Numbered from the stretch's first letter, positions 43,766-53,216 are shown. The stretch is 64,000 nt of DNA from Phaeodactylibacter xiamenensis (GCF_000759025.1 NZ_JPOS01000035.1:1-64000), one strand, 5' to 3'. Notes: a model not told the origin generated them from the sequence alone. Numbers and translations: made by a program.

Positions 43766-44299
43766 ATGTCACAGATCGAGTTTACTGAGTCATTCTGCCA
43801 GTTTCGCCCCATGCTTTCCTCCTTCGCATTTCACCTCACCAAGAATGAGGAAGAAGCGCAGGACCTTTTACAGGATACAGCATACAAAGCGTTTAAGTAC
43901 CGCAGTATGTATAAGCCGCACACTAACCTCCGGGCGTGGCTGATGACCATTATGCGAAATACCTTTATTAATAACTACCGTCAGAAGAAGCGCCGTCAAA
44001 CGCTAAACGACAAGACACCAAACAACTACTTCCTGAATAGCGGGGGGCGCATAGTGCTTAACGGTGGCGAGTCAACGGTGACAATGAAGGAGCTCTACCG
44101 TTTGGTAGACGGCCTCGAAGACTGGCTGAAAGTGCCCTTTTTGATGCACTATCAGGGTTTTAAATACGAAGAAATTGCTCAGGAGCTCGATATTCCCTTA
44201 GGTACGGTCAAAAGCCGGATCTTCTTTGCACGTAAGAAACTACAGGAAGGACTGAAAGGTATGTATCAGTCTCAAAACCTGAACGAATTATTGAACTAA
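43766..44299 (+). CDS. ECF-type RNA polymerase sigma factor
   Basis: Sigma-70 family factor of 177 aa. Region 2 (about 15-80) contains NEEEAQDLLQDTAYKAFKY and LRAWLMTIMRNTFINNYR; region 4 (about 120-170) contains the helix-turn-helix GFKYEEIAQELDIPLGTVKSRIFFARKKLQEGL. The group resembles stress-type ECF factors of Bacteroidota. No anti-sigma gene follows; a TetR-type regulator begins 53 bp downstream and an exporter operon after that, all on the same strand, which suggests but does not prove that it controls export genes. Confidence 0.92.
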   Translation: MSQIEFTESFCQFRPMLSSFAFHLTKNEEEAQDLLQDTAYKAFKYRSMYKPHTNLRAWLMTIMRNTFINNYRQKKRRQTLNDKTPNNYFLNSGGRIVLNGGESTVTMKELYRLVDGLEDWLKVPFLMHYQGFKYEEIAQELDIPLGTVKSRIFFARKKLQEGLKGMYQSQNLNELLN

Positions 44300-44352
44300 A
44301 ATGGCTGTAGGCAAGTCATTACTACTGAACCTTTCATCAACTTGAAATCCAA

Positions 44353-45138
44353 ATGGCTCTGCTATCTATCGAGTTAAAGATCAACGAAAAGCTATTCAAA
44401 AACGACCCGCAGCGAACAGACCTGGGGCGTAAAATCCTTCAGTACAGCGTCATTATGATCGATGAGCTTGGGCTGGAGCGGTTCAACTTTAAAAAACTGG
44501 CGCAGCGTATCGGGTCTACAGAAGCGTCTATTTACCGTTATTTTGAGAATAAATACCTCTTATTGATCTACCTGGTCAATTGGTATTGGGAATGGATGCG
44601 CTTTAGGATTGATCTCAAAACGATGGAAATAGATGACCCGATCAAGAGGTTGCGCGCAGTAATTAGTTGTATTGTAGATACAGCAAAGCGAAATACAACT
44701 GTGGCGTTTATCGATGAGGATATCCTCCACAGAATTGTAGTGGCAGAAGGCACCAAGGCATACCATAACAAATCGGTAGATGCTCAAAATCAGGACGGCT
44801 TTTTCTCCTCTTACAAAGAGCTTTCCAGAAAAGTCGCTGACGTTATCCTGGAAAACAATCCTGACTTTCCATATCCCAGGGCTATGGCTTCCAATATTCT
44901 GGAGATGACTAACAACCATATTTATTTTGCCGAACACCTGCCCAGCCTCACCGAAGTGAAGGCTAACGGAGATATTCTCGCACAAGTGGAAGAACTGATG
45001 TTGTACTACATTTGGAAACTAATTTTCCCCCCAACCGTTCAGAATACTGAACAAGCAAAGCAAGTACGGATCAACCAACAAGTTTTGACTCCGGAAAGGT
45101 GGAGTGTTGACATAGTGACCAATGGGTTGCAACATTAG
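44353..45138 (+). CDS. TetR/AcrR-type transcriptional regulator
   Basis: DNA-binding regulator of 261 aa. The N-terminal TetR helix-turn-helix is clear: GLERFNFKKLAQRIGSTEASIYRYFENKYLLLIYL (about residues 42-76). The ligand-binding C-terminal part is long for the family and has no recognisable ligand motif. It lies between the sigma factor and the exporter genes, the usual position of a local repressor of efflux. The 163-bp gap before the exporter contains GC-rich sequence that could hold its operator; no clear palindrome was identified. Confidence 0.88.
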   Translation: MALLSIELKINEKLFKNDPQRTDLGRKILQYSVIMIDELGLERFNFKKLAQRIGSTEASIYRYFENKYLLLIYLVNWYWEWMRFRIDLKTMEIDDPIKRLRAVISCIVDTAKRNTTVAFIDEDILHRIVVAEGTKAYHNKSVDAQNQDGFFSSYKELSRKVADVILENNPDFPYPRAMASNILEMTNNHIYFAEHLPSLTEVKANGDILAQVEELMLYYIWKLIFPPTVQNTEQAKQVRINQQVLTPERWSVDIVTNGLQH

Positions 45139-45301
45139 CAACAGTTGCAGGTCTTTACAAATATGGAGCATTTGTTTTGCCTGAAGGGCTGAACAAACAC
45201 TTGCCTAGCTTGCTCTAACGACGCGGGACAGTCCTTAATCATCATGCATCGCTGCTGCAACGGCTACGCCAGTACGTAGCAGCTTTCAAAATATTTTTAG
45301 A

Positions 45302-47095
45302 ATGGCTGATTATGGTTCTTCGAAACCATTGCAGCGGTTTTTCCGCTTGCTGGAACTCGACAAAAAAGATATCTATTACATATATGTCTACGCAATTTTT
45401 GCCGGGCTTATCACTCTGAGCCTTCCGCTTGGCGTACAGGCTATCATTGGCTTGATCGCGGGAGGGTCGCTGTCCGCGTCCCTGGTTATACTTGTAGCGG
45501 TGGTTACTCTGGCTACGGCACTTTCCGGCATCTTAAAAGTGATGCAGCTGACGGTAACGGAGACCATTCAGCGGCGTATTTTTGCCCGTTCGGCTTTTGA
45601 TTTCGCCTACCGTATACCGCGTATAAAGCTTGATGAGGTGGTCCGGTTTTACCCGCCGGAACTGGTCAACCGCTTTTTTGATACGCTCTCCGTACAAAAA
45701 GGGGTGCCCAAAATCCTGATGGACTTTTCCACTGCAGTTCTCCAAATCCTTTTTGGGCTCATCCTGATTTCTTTTTATCACCCTTTCTTTGTCTTCTTCG
45801 GGCTGGCGTTGATCGTCATCTTGCTGGCCATCATGCGGGTGACCGGCCCCGGAGGGCTCAAAACGAGCCTCAAAGAGTCGAAGTACAAGTACGAAGTAGC
45901 TTACTGGCTGGAGGAAATCGCCCGAGCCATGAATACCTTTAAACTGGCAGGCGGTAATTCCTTTTCCCTAAATAAAACCGATGGCCTGGTTTGCGATTAC
46001 CTGGATGCCCGGAAGAAGCACTTTAAAATTTTGGTCTTCCAATATGGCAATATCGTTGCTTTCAAAACTATCATTACAGCCGGGCTTTTGTTTTTAGGGG
46101 CCTACCTGGTGATTGATAATCAGATTAATATTGGGCAGTTCGTTGCGGCGGAGATTGTGGTTATCCTGGTTATGAATTCTGTGGAGAAGCTCATACTAAG
46201 CATGGAGACCATTTATGACGTTCTTACAGGGCTGGAGAAACTTGGTGCCGTTACCGACCTGCCGATTGAGGAGGAAGAAGGCCGGCTTTTCGAGCAAATT
46301 GACACCGGTAAAGGCATTGCGCTCAACCTGGAGAAGCTGACCTTCAAATTCCGGGATTCCGAGAAGAATACGCTGGATAACCTGAACCTAAAGATCAAAG
46401 CCAATGAGCGCATTTGTATCGCTGGCTACAACGGTTCGGGCAAGTCCACCCTGCTGCAGATTATGGCGGGCCTGTATACTGATTTCAAAGGCAGCATTTC
46501 CTACAACGGTTTCCCGGTACGAAACATCAACATACATAGCCTGCGGCAACAAATAGGCGATTATTCTGCTCAGGAAGACATCTTCCGGGGCACCATTCTG
46601 GAAAATATCACCTTTAGTTGCCCCGATGTACCATTGAAACGAGTAGTGGAAGTCGCGAATCAGATCGGGTTGAGTACTTACATTGACAAGCTCCCCAAAG
46701 GCTATGAGACTATGCTTCTGCCTGAGGGCAGCAACGTCACCCAAAGTATACGTACCCGCATTATTCTGGCGCGCTGTATCATTACCAGCCCGCGCATGCT
46801 GGCCGTGGAAGGTTTCTTCTACGGCATTGAGCAGGGCGACCGCGAGATGATTTCGGACTATCTTACTTCTAAAGATCACGACTGGACTATGGTCACCGTA
46901 ACGGATGACCCTGTTTTGGCTTCCCGCTGCGACCGGGTCATCGTCATGAAAGAAGGGCAGATCGTACAATCCGGGACATTTGAAGAGATTGAGAAGGGGC
47001 CCCACTTTTACAATATTTTTACAAGAACTGACGCAGCACGGATTCACGGCAATGGAGTGGGGACGCCGCATCAATCTGCTGAATCAAACGCTTAA
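45302..47095 (+). CDS. ABC exporter half-transporter with degenerate ATPase domain
   Basis: ABC transporter of 597 aa: six-helix membrane domain (about 25-310) and nucleotide-binding domain (335-570); no N-terminal C39 peptidase. Walker A is canonical (GYNGSGKST, 375-383) and a Q-loop Gln424 is present. The rest is unusual. The LSGGQ signature is replaced by VTQSI (about 479-483). Walker B reads PRMLAVEGF (497-505), with Glu503 at the Asp position and Gly504 at the catalytic Glu. The switch His is Asp535 (TVTDDP). As a homodimer it should bind ATP but hydrolyse poorly or by another route. The HlyD adaptor starts 5 bp downstream, so it is presumably the inner-membrane part of a tripartite exporter. 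Substrate unknown. Confidence 0.88.
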   Translation: MADYGSSKPLQRFFRLLELDKKDIYYIYVYAIFAGLITLSLPLGVQAIIGLIAGGSLSASLVILVAVVTLATALSGILKVMQLTVTETIQRRIFARSAFDFAYRIPRIKLDEVVRFYPPELVNRFFDTLSVQKGVPKILMDFSTAVLQILFGLILISFYHPFFVFFGLALIVILLAIMRVTGPGGLKTSLKESKYKYEVAYWLEEIARAMNTFKLAGGNSFSLNKTDGLVCDYLDARKKHFKILVFQYGNIVAFKTIITAGLLFLGAYLVIDNQINIGQFVAAEIVVILVMNSVEKLILSMETIYDVLTGLEKLGAVTDLPIEEEEGRLFEQIDTGKGIALNLEKLTFKFRDSEKNTLDNLNLKIKANERICIAGYNGSGKSTLLQIMAGLYTDFKGSISYNGFPVRNINIHSLRQQIGDYSAQEDIFRGTILENITFSCPDVPLKRVVEVANQIGLSTYIDKLPKGYETMLLPEGSNVTQSIRTRIILARCIITSPRMLAVEGFFYGIEQGDREMISDYLTSKDHDWTMVTVTDDPVLASRCDRVIVMKEGQIVQSGTFEEIEKGPHFYNIFTRTDAARIHGNGVGTPHQSAESNA

Positions 47096-47100
47096 CTGAT

Positions 47101-48486
47101 ATGTTGAATATATCTGATAATACCGTCAATCAGGAAGTAGAGTTCAGCCGGTTCAATTCTTTCAAACGGACTGTGCTGTCTAATGCCAACCGGATGTTTA
47201 CCCGCTGGCTGTTATTCACGCTTTTCCTTGTGATTGTGTTCTTATTCCTGCCCTGGACTCAAAACGTGCAGTCTAAGGGCAAGGTCACCACGCTTCAGCC
47301 CGGACAGCGGCCGCAGACCATACAGTCCACTATTGCGGGCCGTATTGAGAAGTGGTATGTTCGGGAAGGGGACTTAGTCAGGCGGGGAGATACGATTGTA
47401 TTCCTTTCGGAAATTAAGTCTGAATACTTCGACCCCGATCTTGTACCCCGCACCAATCAGCAGGTGAAAGCAAAGGAAGGAGCCATTAATTCCTACAGTG
47501 ACAAGGTGGTGGCCCTGGAGCAGCAGATCGAAGCCATGAAGTCAGAGCTGGAATTCAAGCAGCGGCAGCTTAGGAATAAAATTCTTCAAACAGAGGCCAA
47601 ACTTAACTCTGCAGAGGCAGATTACGCACAGGCTATTGTGCAGGATTCTATCGCTAAACGGCAGTTCGTCCGTTCACAGGAGCTGTTCGACAAAGGAATT
47701 GACAGCCGGACCAAAGTGGAGGATAAACAGTCGAAAGTTCAGGAGACCGAGAACAAAGTTATTTCTGCCAGGAACAAGGTGCAGGAGGCCCTTAATGAAC
47801 TGGAGAACGCCAGATTAGCACTAAATACGGTGCAGTACGAATACAATCAGAAAATCGCAAAGGCAGAGTCTGACAAATTCAGTACGAGGTCCATGATGTA
47901 TGATGCTGAGAGTAGCGTGAACAAACTGCGTATTCAAGCATCAAGTTACGAGTTTCGCAGTCAGTTTTATTACATCGTAGCCCCCCAGGATTGCTACATC
48001 ACCAAAGCTATTACTCCTGGTATTGGCGAAACGGTGAAGGAAGGAGGAGATATTGTAACCATCATGCCGGCCGACTATGAACTGGCTGTGGAACTCTTCG
48101 TGAAGCCTATGGACCTGCCCCTGATCGAACTTGGGCAGGAAGTCCGCTTCATTTTTGATGGCTGGCCAGCATTCATATTTTCCGGCTGGCCCGGGCAGTC
48201 CTTCGGTACTTACTCCGGCAGTGTGGTCGCTATTGACAATATGATTAGCAAAAACGGTGAGTACCGCATTCTAGTGGGAGCAGACCCCGGCGGTAAGCCC
48301 TGGCCGGAAGCCCTACGCGTAGGCTCAGGCGCTCAGGGTATTGCGCTGCTCAATAACGTGCCGCTCTGGTACGAAATATGGCGCCGCCTCAATGGGTTCC
48401 CGCCAGATTACTACGATGCGGAAGATGGTGATATGGGAGATGGGGAGGATGTCAAAATGAAAGCTCCTGCAAAATCAATAAAATAA
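47101..48486 (+). CDS. HlyD-type membrane-fusion (adaptor) protein
   Basis: Periplasmic adaptor of 461 aa with one N-terminal membrane helix (about 36-58: WLLFTLFLVIVFLFLPW), split lipoyl/barrel-sandwich halves (SKGKVTTLQPGQRPQTIQ; ITPGIGETVKEGGDIVTIMP), and a long coiled-coil hairpin between them (about 120-280). The C-terminal beta-barrel region contains an unusual aromatic stretch (FIFDGWPAFIFSGWPGQSFG) and ends with PLWYEIWRRLNGFPPDYY. It should link the ABC protein to the TolC-type channel. The spacing of 5 bp upstream and 1 bp downstream shows a tight operon. Confidence 0.9.
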   Translation: MLNISDNTVNQEVEFSRFNSFKRTVLSNANRMFTRWLLFTLFLVIVFLFLPWTQNVQSKGKVTTLQPGQRPQTIQSTIAGRIEKWYVREGDLVRRGDTIVFLSEIKSEYFDPDLVPRTNQQVKAKEGAINSYSDKVVALEQQIEAMKSELEFKQRQLRNKILQTEAKLNSAEADYAQAIVQDSIAKRQFVRSQELFDKGIDSRTKVEDKQSKVQETENKVISARNKVQEALNELENARLALNTVQYEYNQKIAKAESDKFSTRSMMYDAESSVNKLRIQASSYEFRSQFYYIVAPQDCYITKAITPGIGETVKEGGDIVTIMPADYELAVELFVKPMDLPLIELGQEVRFIFDGWPAFIFSGWPGQSFGTYSGSVVAIDNMISKNGEYRILVGADPGGKPWPEALRVGSGAQGIALLNNVPLWYEIWRRLNGFPPDYYDAEDGDMGDGEDVKMKAPAKSIK

Positions 48487-48487
48487 A

Positions 48488-49936
48488 ATGAGATTGAGAT
48501 TCATCCCGACGCTTTTATTGCTGATGCTATTTGGCATGGTAGCCGGAGCGCAACCGGCTGACAGTGCGCAGGTGCTCACCGCTGATCAGTACTTGTCCTG
48601 GGTGGCGAGTTACCATCCGGTGGCGCGGCAGGGGCGTTTGCTGAATGTGCAGGCAGAGGCTTTGGAGCGGCTGGCCCGGGGCGGGTTCGACCCTAAGCTT
48701 TATGGCGACTGGGATCAGAAAAACTTTAAGGAAAATGAATATTTCGCATTTGGGGAGGCGGGCGTAAAAATCCCTACCTGGTACGGTATAGAGCTGAAAG
48801 GTGCTTATGCCGTTGCTGATGTGGACGCGCTCTACCAAAACGCAGAGCGCACCGTGCCGGATGTAGGGCAGGCGATATTAGGCATTAAGGTGCCCCTTGG
48901 CCGTAACCTTATTATCGATGAACGCCGCGCTGCCCTGGAACAGGCCAAGATCATGGCGGGTGCGAACGTGGCGGAACAGCAGGGAATGGTTAATGATCTG
49001 CTCATGGAAGCGGCGCAAGTATACTGGGACTGGAGTGTAGCATTCAATCAGCTGATCATCTTCGATCGCGCACTGGTTATTACTGTAGAACGTTTCGAGG
49101 GGATAAGGCAGAGCTTTCTGGCGGGGGATTTGCCGGCGATTGATACGCTTGAGACTATGATTCAGGTGCAAAACCGGCAATTTGACTACAATAATGCCTT
49201 GATTGAGTACCGGAATGCGACCCTTAAACTGTCCAACTTCCTCTGGACCGAAGCAGGCGAACCTCTGGAAGTGACCGATGGGGTCCGGCCTTTACTGCTG
49301 GAAGAGCTTTCACCCGACCCTGTTCCAAATACGCGGCAACAGCTTTGGCAGGATGCCCGGCAAATACACCCGGATCTTTTGAAGTACCGGTTCAAGCTAC
49401 AACAGTATGATGTAGATCGGAGGCTGGCCCTGGAGCAGCTTAAGCCACGCCTGGACTTCGAATACAACTTCCTGGGCGAGGGGACCAACTTCCTTCCTGG
49501 TTCTACAACAGACAATGGCATTACGCAGTTAGTGGGGCAAAACTATAAGTGGGGTGTACGTTTCGACTTCCCGGTATTCCTGCGTAAGGAGCGGGGCAAG
49601 CTGCAATTGACGCGTATCAAAATACAGGATACGGAATACACCCTGCAGCGTAAGCAGCTTGAGGTGGAAAACAAGATCAACAACTACTATAACGAGCAGG
49701 ATAACTTTATCGCTCAGATTGAGCTCTACGAAGGTGCTGTTCAAAACTACAATACCCTGCTTGAGGCAGAATATATCAAGTTCGAACTGGGGGAAAGCTC
49801 CATATTTCTGGTTAATTCCCGTGAGCAGAAACTCATTGATGCGCAGCTCAAGTTGACTGAGCTGAGGGGGAAGTTCCACAAGACCCGGCAGAAACTTCAA
49901 TGGGCGGCTGGTCAACTGGGGCTGATGGCTAACTGA
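48488..49936 (+). CDS. TolC-type outer-membrane efflux protein
   Basis: Outer-membrane factor of 482 aa with signal peptide (about 1-21, ending VAGAQ) and two tandem OEP repeats rich in long amphipathic helices (for example DVDALYQNAERTVPDVGQAILGIKVPLGRN and the C-terminal KLIDAQLKLTELRGKFHKTRQKLQ). It forms the trimeric channel-tunnel through the outer membrane. Last gene of the exporter operon, 1 bp after the adaptor gene; a terminator hairpin follows about 70 bp downstream. Confidence 0.9.
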   Translation: MRLRFIPTLLLLMLFGMVAGAQPADSAQVLTADQYLSWVASYHPVARQGRLLNVQAEALERLARGGFDPKLYGDWDQKNFKENEYFAFGEAGVKIPTWYGIELKGAYAVADVDALYQNAERTVPDVGQAILGIKVPLGRNLIIDERRAALEQAKIMAGANVAEQQGMVNDLLMEAAQVYWDWSVAFNQLIIFDRALVITVERFEGIRQSFLAGDLPAIDTLETMIQVQNRQFDYNNALIEYRNATLKLSNFLWTEAGEPLEVTDGVRPLLLEELSPDPVPNTRQQLWQDARQIHPDLLKYRFKLQQYDVDRRLALEQLKPRLDFEYNFLGEGTNFLPGSTTDNGITQLVGQNYKWGVRFDFPVFLRKERGKLQLTRIKIQDTEYTLQRKQLEVENKINNYYNEQDNFIAQIELYEGAVQNYNTLLEAEYIKFELGESSIFLVNSREQKLIDAQLKLTELRGKFHKTRQKLQWAAGQLGLMAN

Positions 49937-50006
49937 TGAATTCCCCAAATCAGGGTATCATCCTGGTTCAATAGATTTCCATTTCTAATTAGGTTCGTTG
50001 TCATAC

Positions 50007-50040
50007 AGGGGCACCTCCAAATATGTTTTCAGGTGCCCTT
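50007..50040 (+). terminator. terminator hairpin of exporter operon
   Basis: AGGGGCACCT pairs with AGGTGCCCTT around a 14-base loop; the T-tract is short, so termination may be partial. It lies 70 bp after the TolC-type gene. Confidence 0.6.
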
Positions 50041-50103
50041 GGCAATGGCCGTTCTCCGCTGTACTCATTTCGTACATTTCAGCTTACCATGTGAACAAGT
50101 TCC

Positions 50104-50134
50104 AAAAAAAGCGCCACGGCAAAAGCCGCAGCGC
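50104..50134 (-). terminator. strong minus-strand intrinsic terminator, no gene upstream
   Basis: On the minus strand GCGCTGCGGC and GCCGTGGCGC form a 10-bp stem (two internal G-U pairs) around a TTTT loop, followed directly by seven T. On the plus strand the same positions give C-A mismatches, so the signal is strand-specific. No minus-strand gene lies between here and 50755. Confidence 0.7.
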
Positions 50135-50754
50135 CTTCAAATTCCCCATAAATAATCCTAAATGCGCTGTCAAATATCAAATAGCAGGTAATCTGTAGCA
50201 GGGTATTCCATTGTTCATACTTGACAGAGGACTAGACCGGATACAGCCTGTATAACTCAATATTTTAAGTGCTGACTCCTTACTTTTAGCGTCGCTTCCG
50301 CCTTACTGCGTTGATTCAGATTTCACCGTGGCGCCTTTATCCACGATTCGTCAGGCATCGCCTGCGTTTAGCTTCGCGCCTATTTCCTGATTCCGGCCCT
50401 GGAAGCCGAAAAAACAGTGGCGTTATATTGTTACAAATCTCATCTTGTCAGGCTATACCGATGAGTTGTAAAAAAAACGGCAAAAAAATACTTGTGTAAA
50501 TCGGTTTGAAGGAATGGATAGCGAGGAGTGTCGAATGCATATTTGTTTATGTTATGCAGCCTTTTGAACAAGTTAAATAATGCTCCTGCTTGTAGATACA
50601 AATCACGCACAGAATGCCGTGATTCCCATGTTTTTTAATCGGACAATTACTCGGACAAAGAGGTAATACGCAAGGAACACTAGTCTTTTAGGGGGATTAA
50701 AGTCTTACTTTTACCTTCATCAAGATTGTCTGCAAGCAAACACTATGTAATATC
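50135..50754. other. non-coding block, possible minus-strand RNA
   Basis: No gene is seen. The part at 50265-50420 is GC-rich with several short hairpins (CGTGG...CCACG near 50325-50345, CAGGCatcGCCTG near 50351-50363). It contrasts with AT-rich sequence on both sides and may be an interspersed repeat or the body of a minus-strand RNA ending at the terminator at 50104. The last 100 bp before 50755 probably hold the promoter of the TPR gene. Confidence 0.4.
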
Positions 50755-50817
50755 ATGAAGATACTGAGCCCTTTTGAAGGTAGAGGTATGGGATACCAAT
50801 ACAGGGTTGTTCCTGAT

Positions 50818-52000
50818 ATGAGCAGTGCTTTACGACGCCTAAAGCTGTTGTTATGGTGTATCATAGCCTTAACAGTATCAAGCTGTGATGACACAGAAGA
50901 TAATGAAGTGGAGGGTTTCTTCGAACGCCAAAATGCCGCTCATGAGGGAGACTATATCGCCACTTATCCACTTTCAGACCCGGATTCCTGCATTGCCCGG
51001 CTCAAGGAGGAAGTGCCGAAAGCTCTTCAACCCTGGGCTTGTCTGTCTTTGTGGTACCATTTGCCGAGGGACAGCCCGGAGGTCAACTTTCGCCTGTTAG
51101 AACTTTATGAAGAGAATTACCCCCACGATACTGTGTTTGCATTTTGTCAGATGATGCGTGCAGAGTTTTATATCGACCTTGCCGAATTCGACCTTGCTGA
51201 AAAGTATACGGAAGACGCCTACCGCCGGTATATGGAACTGGGCCGGACGCTTGATGCTGAAGATGCCCGATATCTTCAGGCCCGCAGCTATATTTACCAG
51301 AACAAGTTTGCGGAAGCACTGGAAATTTACTTTGATTTGCTGGAGATTCTGGATAAGGCGAGTAATCATTTCTCAGACCGGCATGCCAACCTTTACTCTG
51401 ATATCTGTGTGGCCTATGAGCGTAGCAGGAACAGGGCTCAGTATCTGGAGTGGGCACAAAAAAGTTGGAAGGCAGACGTTTCCAAAATACATGAACCCTG
51501 GAGGTTTCGGATAAAGACAGCGAATCACTTTAACGGCTACTACCTTAAAACTCAACCTGACTCCAGTATTTACTGGGCAAAGGAAATGCAAAAAATATTT
51601 CGGGAGGCTAACCCTGAAAAGCCGGCTTATCAGGGAATTACAAATTAAACTCAGCCAGAAAGCCGGCCCATCCTCTCCTTCCGAAGCCGGGCATGCGTCT
51701 CAGGAGTCGTCCGAGCTCAAGAGTATGAAAATTCTGACAGACCAGGACTGGCTTGTTTTCAAGGAACGTTATGAGGAGTGCTTTCCGGGTTTTCTTGACA
51801 AACTGAAAGAGATGTTCCCTAAACTCACCTCTGGCGAGACACGCCTTATCTTACTAATGAAACTAAAATTTGACAACAGAGAGGCAGCCGAATCATTAGG
51901 CATTTCCCTTCATTGTGTATGGCGCAGCCGCCATCGGCTAAGCAGAAAGCTAGGCCTTAATACTACCGGGGACCTGGACGTTTTTATCGAAAGGCTTTAG
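50818..52000 (+). pseudogene. TPR-LuxR type regulator, broken and truncated
   Basis: Two frames together resemble a Bacteroidota regulator that normally has signal peptide, TPR repeats, a membrane helix, coiled coil and LuxR-type HTH. The first part (ATG 50818, better than 50755 because a lipoprotein-like leader ALTVSSC follows) contains TPR helices and stops at 51648. In the +1 frame the sequence continues without a stop as LKSRLIRELQIKLSQKA, a Ser-rich linker, and then LTDQDWLVFKERYEECFPGF and the HTH (LTSGETRLILLMK ... REAAESLGISLHCVWRSRHRLSRKLGL) to 52000. The membrane helix and later TPRs are absent, so a deletion with frameshift is likely. Alternatively the HTH part is expressed alone from ATG 51725 (91 aa). 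Confidence 0.6.
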
Positions 52001-52252
52001 CGGGCCGTTGTGAAGTCAGTACACGCTGCCGTAGTGAGCCTGATTGATGCCCGGAAGTATATGCAAAAAGTAAAGGAGGCGTGTACTTACCATTAAAACT
52101 TCTGAAACACGTAGCTGCCAGCGAAAGGTGGAATCAGCTCCTGCTACTAATTTCCCAAACCGCTTCAGGCATTTTAAGAAGAAAAGTATTACTTTGGCAA
52201 TAACCAAAGGGAGAATCGCCTTTGTACTAACGAACCACCAATTTACAACACT

Positions 52253-53161
52253 ATGCGTTTTTTGGCCTTATTGGTTTTCATGGGCTTTCTGGCCTTCGCT
52301 TTACTGGCACGCTGGTACTTTATTTGTGAGCTCCGGCAGCAGTGTGGCCCCGGAGAGCTGGTAGATGCCCGTTTGCAGACCCTCCGGCTCACAGAGGGCG
52401 ATAGCGTGTTGCTAAGGGGTTATGACCAATTTGCCTTCGACTCTGCTGCTTTGCAGCCTCGCCTAAACGACAATAACCAGTTTTTTCTGGATACACTGGC
52501 GGCTATTCTTAGAGACCGTTCGGACCGTAACGTGACCCTCACTGCCCTTTATCGCGAAAGCGAAGACGCTGTAGCCCCCGGTTTCTTTGAAAACCTGGGC
52601 CTGGCACGCGCTGATCAAATCCGGAAGCTGATGATGCGAAGGGGTATTGACCAAAACCGCTTCACCCTTGATTACGGGATTAGCGAAGACCGCCAACTAC
52701 GTGAACCCATCATGTTTGACCTTTATGACCCCGCAGCGGTAGAAGGGGGCTTTGAAAAAGTGTTGTTTACCTTTAAGAACATGACTTTTTCAGATGCTAA
52801 CTTTGAGTATAATTCAGCCGTTTTCAAGCCGGGGCCGTCCCTGCAGCTCTATGCAGATTCGGTGAAAACCTACCTTGACCTCAACCCGGAGGCCAGCATG
52901 GCCATCATCGGTCATACCGATAGTATTGGCTCTGATGCCTATAACCTGGATTTAGGGATGCGCCGGGCCGAAAATGCCCGCTTTTACTTTCAGGACTCCC
53001 TGGGCGTGACCGCCAGTATTCAGATTGATTCCGAAGGGGAGAGCCGCCCTGTAGCTCCCAACTCTCTGCCCGGCGGTGCCGATAACCCGGAAGGCCGGCA
53101 AAAAAACCGGCGGGTCAATTTTGTCTTAAGTACTGCGGCGGACTCCACTGCTGTACAGTAA
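52253..53161 (+). CDS. OmpA-domain envelope protein with tandem OmpA-like modules
   Basis: Envelope protein of 302 aa. An N-terminal uncleaved-looking membrane helix (about 3-20) is followed by two OmpA-like modules. The first (about 60-155; FDSAALQPRLNDNNQFFLDTL) is degenerate. The second (about 165-295) has the peptidoglycan-binding signature: FEYNSAVFKPG, IIGHTDSIGSDAYNLDLGMRRAENARFYF and GRQKNRRVNF with the conserved Asp and Arg. It should tether the envelope to peptidoglycan. The next gene, 55 bp downstream on the same strand, encodes a membrane coiled-coil HhH protein; the pair is probably co-transcribed. Confidence 0.85.
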   Translation: MRFLALLVFMGFLAFALLARWYFICELRQQCGPGELVDARLQTLRLTEGDSVLLRGYDQFAFDSAALQPRLNDNNQFFLDTLAAILRDRSDRNVTLTALYRESEDAVAPGFFENLGLARADQIRKLMMRRGIDQNRFTLDYGISEDRQLREPIMFDLYDPAAVEGGFEKVLFTFKNMTFSDANFEYNSAVFKPGPSLQLYADSVKTYLDLNPEASMAIIGHTDSIGSDAYNLDLGMRRAENARFYFQDSLGVTASIQIDSEGESRPVAPNSLPGGADNPEGRQKNRRVNFVLSTAADSTAVQ

Positions 53162-53216
53162 GGCAACTGAATTAATAACCTTGGGCATCAGCCCGTATCA
53201 ACAATACCAATAAACC

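Noticed and set aside
49998-50198. Plus-strand frame of 66 codons after the TolC-type gene
   Set aside because: It runs through two hairpins (terminators) and has no protein-like composition.
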